In this document: in pieces, positions 13,826 through 18,576 of the stretch
How the letters are laid out: every line of letters starts with the position of its first letter
Numbering within the stretch: position 1 is the first letter of the stretch
Source: Hyphomonas sp.
GTDB lineage: Bacteria; Pseudomonadota; Alphaproteobacteria; Caulobacterales; Hyphomonadaceae
Length of the DNA: 18,576 nucleotides
Assembly (NCBI GenBank): GCA_003486945.1
Contig: DNFL01000389.1
Coordinates: forward strand, 1 to 18,576
Direction of reading: 5' to 3'
The notes under the pieces: generated by a model
The model's input: the letters and a program-made list of their open reading frames with translations, nothing else
Databases searched by the model: none
Told to the model about the DNA's origin: nothing
Program-made: the position numbers and the translations under genes

Positions 13826-14581
13826 TCACTGGCCCTTGCGCTGTTTCACGTCTTCTTCGCCAGCCTGCGAACGGTCGGCTTCGTTGAACTCGACCGCCGG
13901 GGCAGCACCCTTGCCATAGGCGCGGGCTTTCTGGGCGAGGTTGTCCATCGACTCCTCGAAGCGGCCCTGGCCGACCGCCATCGATTTGGCTGAGCTTACC
14001 CCGACAGCGTCCGCATCCGAGAAGCTCGCGAATTCAGCGCCCAGGAAGACAACTTCCCAGCCTTTGGCGCGGGCCCGGTCAAGCGCGGCTTTCGCGCCCT
14101 GCTTGGTCAGTTCGGTGGAGGAGTTTTCGTAGCCGTCCGTCATGATGACGATGACAGCCTTTTCCGGATTGTCGGCTTCGGCGCGGTTGACGATGCGGCC
14201 GATGGCATCGAACAGCGGGGTCATGCCGCGCGGATTGGCTTCATCATTCGTGACCTTCTGCCATTTGGCAGGATCGGTCTTGTCGCGCAGCACGTCGAAC
14301 TGCATGCCGTCGTGATGATCGAACACGGCGAGCGTGACGGCCGTCTTGATATCGGCGCCGGCAATCTCTGCGCCCGGCGCGTCTGCAGCGAAGCTGTCAG
14401 CGTAGGCGTTTACCGAAGCGAGCGCCTCGTCCCAGATGCCGGACATCGAGCCGGTCCGGTCGAGCAGAATGTAGGATTGGACCGTGTCGTTCTTTGGCGG
14501 TTTCGGCAGGACTTTGGATTCAGCCGTTGCGGCAAGTGCAAAGACTGCGGCGACGGCGGCGATGGAGTGAATGATCTTCAT
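13826..14581 (-). CDS. Exported von Willebrand factor type A domain protein
   Basis: A 251-residue protein with a signal peptide (MKIIHSIAAVAAVFALAATA, cleavage near residue 20), so it is periplasmic or secreted. The VWA domain (about 33-200) has the metal-ion site DRTGS (Asp41, Thr43, Ser45), Thr121 in GMTPLFD and Asp149 in MTDGYEN, so metal binding should be intact. The C-terminal tail FNEADRSQAGEEDVKQRKG is charged and is shared with the neighbouring paralogue. VWA domains mediate protein-protein contacts; the partner is unknown. The ATG at 14581 was chosen because the signal peptide begins there, with GAAGGGA about 10 nt upstream. A terminator separates it from the upstream paralogue, so it has its own promoter between 14582 and 14673. 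No MoxR ATPase gene, a frequent VWA partner, is in the window. Confidence 0.88.
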   Translation of the reverse strand: MKIIHSIAAVAAVFALAATAESKVLPKPPKNDTVQSYILLDRTGSMSGIWDEALASVNAYADSFAADAPGAEIAGADIKTAVTLAVFDHHDGMQFDVLRDKTDPAKWQKVTNDEANPRGMTPLFDAIGRIVNRAEADNPEKAVIVIMTDGYENSSTELTKQGAKAALDRARAKGWEVVFLGAEFASFSDADAVGVSSAKSMAVGQGRFEESMDNLAQKARAYGKGAAPAVEFNEADRSQAGEEDVKQRKGQ

Positions 14582-14673
14582 GGGGTGCGTCCCTTCCCTC
14601 TTGTGCGATGAAAGAAAAGCTGCGCCCCGATTGCGGCGCGTCTGTGACATGAATCCGCCAAGGCAAAGGAAAA

Positions 14674-14697
14674 GGGCCGCCCATTTGCGGGCGGCCC
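14674..14697. terminator. Intrinsic terminator after the cytoplasmic VWA gene
   Basis: GGGCCGCCC (14674-14682) pairs with GGGCGGCCC (14689-14697) over a 6-nt loop. On the minus strand TTTTCCTTTG follows, and on the plus strand CTAATTTTTAT. It separates the two VWA genes into independent transcripts. The 74 bp between the upstream VWA stop and this stem hold nothing I recognise. Confidence 0.85.
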
Positions 14698-14771
14698 CTA
14701 ATTTTTATGAATGCCTGTTCAGACTGGCACGAAGGCTGAATAGGTGTTCATTTTCGTTCGTACAAGGAGCA

Positions 14772-15452
14772 TCAGCTACCTTTGCGGCGTTTCACATCCG
14801 CTTCGCCCGATTGGCGGCGATCTTCCTCATTGAAGTCCACGGCTTCGGCCTTCTCGAAATAGCGCCGGCTCTTGGACGCCAGCGAGCGCATCGACAACTC
14901 CATGCTGCCCGCGCTCATCGCCATGGCCTTGGACCGGATGACGCCGACGGAATCGGCATCCGAGAATTTCGCGAACTCGGCGCCGAGGAAGACGACTTCC
15001 CAGCCCCTCGCCCGCGCGCGGTCGAGCGCTGCCTTGGCGCCGTCCTTGGTCACTTCGGTCGAGGCATTCTCCGCCCCGTCGGTCATGATCACGATCACCG
15101 CCCGCTCCGGCTTATCGCCCTCTGCTAGGGCCACGATCCGGGCAATCGAGTCGAACAGCGGCGTCATCCCCCGCGGGCTCGCCTCGTCGTTCGTCATCTT
15201 GTTCCAGGTCGCCGCTGTCACGCCGCGGCGCAGGATGTCGAATTTCAGGCCGTCATGATGGTCGAAGACGGCGAGGGTCACTTTCTCGCTGCCGGGTTTC
15301 GCGCCGCCCTCCGGCTTGCCGAGCGCTTCGGCATAGGCATTCACCGAAGTCAGGGCTTCGGCCCAGATCGATCCCATCGAGCCTGTGCGATCGAGGAGGA
15401 TATAGGCATGGGTGTGCGCCGCCGGGTTGGCGTTGGTGTGTTGGCTGGTCAT
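14772..15452 (-). CDS. Cytoplasmic von Willebrand factor type A domain protein, paralogue of neighbour
   Basis: A 226-residue VWA protein without a signal peptide or membrane segment, so probably cytoplasmic. The metal site is complete: DRTGS (Asp21, Thr23, Ser25), Thr97 in GMTPLFD and Asp125 in MTDGAEN. It is strongly similar along its whole length to the exported VWA protein downstream, including TLAVFDHHDG, GAKAALDRARA, GWEVVFLGAEFA and the charged tail FNEEDRRQSGEADVKRRKG. Tandem duplication followed by a change of compartment is the simplest reading. The ATG has GGAGGAC at good spacing. It has its own terminator downstream. The function and the partner bound by the VWA domain are unknown. 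Confidence 0.88.
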   Translation of the reverse strand: MTSQHTNANPAAHTHAYILLDRTGSMGSIWAEALTSVNAYAEALGKPEGGAKPGSEKVTLAVFDHHDGLKFDILRRGVTAATWNKMTNDEASPRGMTPLFDSIARIVALAEGDKPERAVIVIMTDGAENASTEVTKDGAKAALDRARARGWEVVFLGAEFAKFSDADSVGVIRSKAMAMSAGSMELSMRSLASKSRRYFEKAEAVDFNEEDRRQSGEADVKRRKGS

Positions 15453-15502
15453 GGATAGTCCTCCGTCGATGCGCCCCCACGCCCCGGACCGCCCAAATGG
15501 GA

Positions 15503-15531
15503 AAGCGCCCCCTCGGTTAAAGGGGGCGCTT
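15503..15531 (-). terminator. Stem-loop terminator after the desaturase gene
   Basis: AAGCGCCCCCT (15503-15513) pairs with AGGGGGCGCTT (15521-15531) over a 7-nt loop, 38 bp past the desaturase stop. On the minus strand the stem ends in CTTTCCCATTT, a short T run. It isolates the desaturase from the VWA gene. Confidence 0.8.
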
Positions 15532-15569
15532 CGAAATTATTTCATGCTGCGGTGGCGAAGACTGCCCGC

Positions 15570-16460
15570 TCAGGCAAACTGCGGCGCGATCTTCAGGTTG
15601 CGCACCCAGCCGATCTTCTCGAGGAAGAGCAGCACCGTGCCGTTATAATCGACAATACGGTTCCACACGCCCTTGCGCGGACGGTGCAGCGCACTTTGCG
15701 GCTGGTCATGGTGGTGATCGTGGAAGGCCTCGCCGCCGGTCAGCAGCGCCATCAGGTGATCCGCCCAGACCGGCGTTTTCAGGTGGCCGAGCACGTTGAT
15801 GCCATAGACCGTGGCATGGAACTGGATGGCACGGCCAATGATGACGCTCGCATGGATCAGCGCCGTCAGCAGCAGCGAGCCGCCACAGGCCCAGACGATC
15901 AGGTAGATGATGCCGGGAACGACGAAATGGATGACGAGGCTGAGTTCGTTATAGAAACGGTCCATCCAGATGATGATCGGGTGTTTCTTCAGCCAGAGCG
16001 GCCAGTCGCGCTCGGTGTCTTTCTTGTCGCGGAACAGGATCCAGCCGACCCAGGCCCAGCGCTTGGACTCGAACGGATTGTGCGGATCGCCCGGCTGGTC
16101 GGCAAAGCGATGGTGCTGGGAATGGTAGTTCACCCAGTCGCGCACCCGGCCCTGCATCGCGATCATCAGGTTGATCATCGCCAGCACCTGCGCCGGCGGC
16201 GCAAGCTCGCCCGCACGGTGTTGCAGGATACGGTGCAGCGGACCGATGCCCATGTTGCACCAGAAAACCGAGAAGGCGATTACGCCGACAGCAATGGCCA
16301 GATACCACCAGTGGAAGGTCAGCTCGCTCATGAACACGCCGAGCAGCACCATCGTGGTGAACAGGGCAACGCCAAGGACCGGATAGCCAAAGGCGGAAAA
16401 GAAGCTTGGAATGTCGAAGGTTTTCCAGGTTTTCGGAATCGCGATGGAGCGCGGCGTCAT
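15570..16460 (-). CDS. Membrane fatty-acid (acyl-CoA delta-9 type) desaturase
   Basis: A 296-residue integral membrane di-iron desaturase. Hydrophobic segments lie at about 26-47, 52-70, 174-192 and 195-212. Three histidine boxes are present: HRILQH at 76-81, HSQHH at 113-117 followed by DPH, and HDHHH at 247-251 in GGEAFHDHHH. Additional ligand-type residues are His215, Asn222 and His226. The spacing is that of stearoyl-CoA/acyl-CoA delta-9 desaturases, which introduce a cis double bond into saturated acyl chains using O2 and a reductant. Box two reads HSQHH where HRxHH is usual, a tolerated change. The ATG has AAGGAC about 9 nt upstream. It is monocistronic between a 225-bp divergent promoter region and its own terminator. 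Regiospecificity cannot be read from sequence. Confidence 0.92.
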   Translation of the reverse strand: MTPRSIAIPKTWKTFDIPSFFSAFGYPVLGVALFTTMVLLGVFMSELTFHWWYLAIAVGVIAFSVFWCNMGIGPLHRILQHRAGELAPPAQVLAMINLMIAMQGRVRDWVNYHSQHHRFADQPGDPHNPFESKRWAWVGWILFRDKKDTERDWPLWLKKHPIIIWMDRFYNELSLVIHFVVPGIIYLIVWACGGSLLLTALIHASVIIGRAIQFHATVYGINVLGHLKTPVWADHLMALLTGGEAFHDHHHDQPQSALHRPRKGVWNRIVDYNGTVLLFLEKIGWVRNLKIAPQFA

Positions 16461-16685
16461 TGATGTCAGTCCTTATCATCCTGCCGGTTCTGGCAGTTCC
16501 CCCATATGTGCAGGCCAGTCTTCATATTCGGCCCTTAACACCTGATTAAGATGTCTCGCCCGAGCTTTAAAGATGAAATTGCTTCGCAGCTGCAAAGCTC
16601 GCGCGAGTGTGACCCCTACGCACCGGGAGGGTGACGGACGCGCGCCGCAAGGCTATGCACGCGGCGCTGAGCTTGCGGGGGCCGG
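16461..16685. other. Divergent intergenic promoter region
   Basis: These 225 bp separate the divergently transcribed desaturase and zinc-motif membrane protein genes and must carry both promoters. The part from 16516 to 16590 is AT-richer than its surroundings. A perfect 10-bp palindrome CTCGCGCGAG is at 16598-16607. I could not assign convincing -35/-10 pairs, and no RNA gene was recognised. Confidence 0.5.
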
Positions 16686-17885
16686 ATGTCGGACGAACGG
16701 CGATTGAAGGAAATCAGGCAGGTCGCCGAACTTCTGCGGCTGCATGAAGATGTCAGCCAGGACAATTCCGACGTGCGCACGGCCTGCCCGCTGCACGAAG
16801 ATTGCCGTGCGTCCGGCGACAACAACCTGTCTCTCGACCTGCTGAATGGCCGCTATACGTGCACGAACCATAACGAGACGGACGACCTGCGCGATCTGAT
16901 AAGGAAGATCGAGGCCGGCAGGGCGCTCGTGCCTGTCCTGATCGAAGATGAGGCAGAGTACGCGCCCCCTGCCCCGATCGATGCGCAATATTCCGTTGCG
17001 GTGAAAGCCTCCAATCCCGTCCTCAAAACGCCGCCGAAAGTCTATCCGCTCTCTCCTGACCAGCAGCTGCCGAGCCCGGAGGAAATCAAAGCCGAACGCG
17101 AGATCAGGCTGGAAGCCATCCGCGCGGAGAAAGCCGAACACCGCCGGGGCGCAGGCGAGCGGGCGATCATTGCGCTGCTGGCGCTGGTCTTCGTGGCCGC
17201 CGGCCTGCTGGCTGCGGGCCTTTCCGGTTTTGCCAACTATCAGGCCTTCGCCTCCACCGTCGCCGACCCGCTGCAGGCTCGCGCATGGGGCGCCGCCGGC
17301 GTCATCGCGGCGATTGTCTCTTTTGGCGGCTTCACCTTCGTCTACTGGCACGGCGCAAACCGCCGCCGCGCCGAAAGCCTGCGCGCGCTCGTGTTCGCCC
17401 TGATCGGCGCCGGCGCCTCAATTCTCGGCACCGAAATCTACATACGCTCCAACAATCTCTCCGCCGCTGCCGAGATCAGCACCGCCGCGAACAACCGCGA
17501 AGTGCTCAGCACACAGATTGCCGACTGGCGCCGGCAGCTGGAAGGCATTCCGCCAGAAACGCGTTCTGTGGAAGGGCTCGAAAGCTATATCGCCGAAGTC
17601 GAACGCGTCGGGCGCATGGACCACAAGCCCTACCGCGACGCGCAGAACGAGCTGGGCCTCGCCAAGCGCCGCGATGATCTCATCGCCAAGATCGAAGCGG
17701 CGAATGACGAACTGCTCGGGCAAGGTTCCGGCAGCATCCTGCTCCGCGCAGAGCAGCGCGCTTCGTTGCCGAGCTGGGTGTTCGCGCTGCTGCTGGAGCT
17801 GTTCTCAAGCCAGGCGACATCCATCGGCCTCGTCGCCTTGCTGATCCTTGGCCGGGGCCGGGCTCAGCCGCCTGTCAGCGGATAA
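16686..17885 (+). CDS. Uncharacterised membrane protein with N-terminal primase-like zinc motif and coiled coil
   Basis: I do not recognise this 399-residue protein. Residues 1-75 are soluble and hold C34-P-L-H37 and C59-T-N-H62 around a short NLSLDLLNGRYTC strand pair, followed by DDLRDLI. This resembles the CHC2 zinc finger of DnaG primases (CPFH...F.C..C...GD...) but with His as the last ligand. A Pro-rich linker (92-131) and a charged helix (132-158) lead to three hydrophobic helices (about 159-182, 203-222 and 233-252). An alpha-helical, probably coiled-coil, stretch (about 256-345) follows, then a last hydrophobic segment (362-389). Zinc binding on the cytoplasmic side is plausible; the rest of a primase is absent. 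The ATG has a GGGGG stretch upstream. It overlaps the convergent aminomutase gene by 22 bp at the 3' ends. A plasmid, phage or ICE origin is possible, but no other mobile genes are visible. Confidence 0.75.
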   Translation: MSDERRLKEIRQVAELLRLHEDVSQDNSDVRTACPLHEDCRASGDNNLSLDLLNGRYTCTNHNETDDLRDLIRKIEAGRALVPVLIEDEAEYAPPAPIDAQYSVAVKASNPVLKTPPKVYPLSPDQQLPSPEEIKAEREIRLEAIRAEKAEHRRGAGERAIIALLALVFVAAGLLAAGLSGFANYQAFASTVADPLQARAWGAAGVIAAIVSFGGFTFVYWHGANRRRAESLRALVFALIGAGASILGTEIYIRSNNLSAAAEISTAANNREVLSTQIADWRRQLEGIPPETRSVEGLESYIAEVERVGRMDHKPYRDAQNELGLAKRRDDLIAKIEAANDELLGQGSGSILLRAEQRASLPSWVFALLLELFSSQATSIGLVALLILGRGRAQPPVSG

Positions 17886-18576
17886 TCTTCGCCGTCGCGG
17901 CCGCGCACGATCCAGCCATCATCACGTCGCTCGATATCCGACAGCGCGAGCGAGGCTTTCGAGACGCCGCCGGCAATGTCGAACACATAATGCGGAATAG
18001 CGAGGCCGGAGATCGTATCGCGCAGCGCGCGCACGAGGCGCTGGCCTTCCTCCACCGGCACCCGGAAGTGCGATGTACCCGGCGCTGCATCGAGCTGGTG
18101 CAGGTAGTATGGTTTGACGCCCGCCGCGAGGAAGGCGCGCATCAGGCCGGACAGGTCTTCCACCGTATCATTGACGCCGCGCAGCAGAACCGATTGCGAG
18201 ACAAGCGCGATCCCTTGCTCCGCCAGCCGACGGCAGGCGGCCGCCGCGTCTTCGGTAAACTCGGCCGCATGGTTTGCATGCACCGCCACAAATACCGCCT
18301 TCGTCCGCGAACGGATCGCTTCGGCATAGGCCTCCGTCACCCGGTCCGGACGCGTAACTGGCATGCGGGTGTGCCAGCGGATGACTTTTACATGCGGAAT
18401 CTTCTCAAGCTGCGCGGTAATCTCGCGCGCACGCGCCGCCGACATCATCATCGGGTCGCCGCCGGTCAGGATTACTTCGAAGATCTCCGGATGCGCCGCA
18501 ATATAGGCAACGGCCGCGTCCAGTTCCTTCTTCGTCAATGCTTCGCCCTTTTCCGGGCCAACCATCTCGCGGCGGA
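17864..18576 (-). CDS. KamA/EpmB-family radical SAM aminomutase (5' end outside window)
   Basis: The visible 237 residues are the C-terminal part of a lysine 2,3-aminomutase-like protein. ILTGGDPMMM is the SAM-binding GGD motif, and SVLLRGVND, YYLHQLDAAPGTSHFRV and YVFDIAGG are family segments forming the barrel and the PLP domain. The frame is open to the last base and reads [Phe]-Arg-Arg-Glu before MVGPEKG. This is what follows the CxxxCxxC iron-sulfur motif in the family, so the ATG at 18565 is not the real start and about 100 residues lie beyond the window. Without lysine-fermentation genes the likeliest role is EpmB, making beta-lysine for elongation factor P, but the efp and epmA genes are not visible to confirm this. 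It overlaps the convergent membrane protein gene by 22 bp. Confidence 0.9.
   Translation of the reverse strand, partial: RREMVGPEKGEALTKKELDAAVAYIAAHPEIFEVILTGGDPMMMSAARAREITAQLEKIPHVKVIRWHTRMPVTRPDRVTEAYAEAIRSRTKAVFVAVHANHAAEFTEDAAAACRRLAEQGIALVSQSVLLRGVNDTVEDLSGLMRAFLAAGVKPYYLHQLDAAPGTSHFRVPVEEGQRLVRALRDTISGLAIPHYVFDIAGGVSKASLALSDIERRDDGWIVRGRDGEDYPLTGG

Noticed and set aside
15552..16463. 303-residue plus-strand open frame opposite the desaturase
   Set aside because: The desaturase has all three histidine boxes; the opposite frame is a His/Asp/Arg-rich shadow.
16598..16607. 10-bp palindrome CTCGCGCGAG as an operator
   Set aside because: A 10-bp GC-rich palindrome is expected by chance in such DNA and no neighbouring regulator is linked to it.
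16686..17885. Calling the zinc-motif protein a primase or mobile-element gene
   Set aside because: Only the zinc-finger-like segment is present, with no TOPRIM domain, and no integrase, replication or transfer genes surround it.

Overview
The window is GC-rich chromosomal DNA from an alphaproteobacterium. The gene content and order (serC, serA and purA in one run, a PagL-type lipid A deacylase, a long-form SerC, a PadR-HAAS pair, DUF4199, DUF1232 and GFA proteins) suggest Caulobacterales/Hyphomonadaceae. That placement is inference from recognised families, not a phylogeny. There are 21 supported protein genes, tightly packed, with no gene-free stretch longer than about 230 bases. I see no rRNA, tRNA, CRISPR array, transposase or integrase.

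Region 1 (1-5560, all minus strand) is a biosynthetic run transcribed serC -> GNAT acetyltransferase -> serA -> lipid A deacylase -> purA. serC and serA make two of the three steps of serine synthesis. A GNAT acetyltransferase sits between them and overlaps serA by 8 bp. purA commits IMP to AMP. The serC 5' leader folds into two tandem hairpins, the second overlapping the ribosome binding site; this fits the position of the alphaproteobacterial serC leader RNA. A 24-bp inverted repeat of a widespread intergenic type lies downstream of purA at the left edge.

Region 2 (5694-10405) holds mixed metabolic genes on both strands: a TauD/TfdA-type dioxygenase, a YhhN/TMEM86 membrane protein (probably starting at a CTG codon), a DUF1232 protein, an HSD10-like 3-hydroxyacyl-CoA dehydrogenase, a GFA zinc protein, a MaoC-type hydratase and a nitroreductase. 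Convergent pairs end tail to tail, sharing stop bases, lying 2 bp apart, or sharing one bidirectional terminator.

Region 3 (10408-13695, minus strand) contains two regulatory modules. One is padR-HAAS-M23 peptidase, in which a perfect 14-bp inverted repeat at the padR promoter is a likely autoregulatory operator. The other is a membrane-tethered LuxR-type regulator followed by a DUF4199 membrane protein.

Region 4 (13826-16460, minus strand) has two tandem paralogous von Willebrand factor A proteins, one with a signal peptide and one without, and a membrane fatty-acid desaturase. Each unit ends in a strong stem-loop.

Region 5 (16686-18576) has an unrecognised 399-residue membrane protein whose N-terminus carries a primase-like CPxH...CxxH zinc motif. 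It converges with a KamA/EpmB-type radical SAM aminomutase gene whose 5' part lies beyond the window. The unrecognised protein, the VWA pair and the padR module are the most novel material here.
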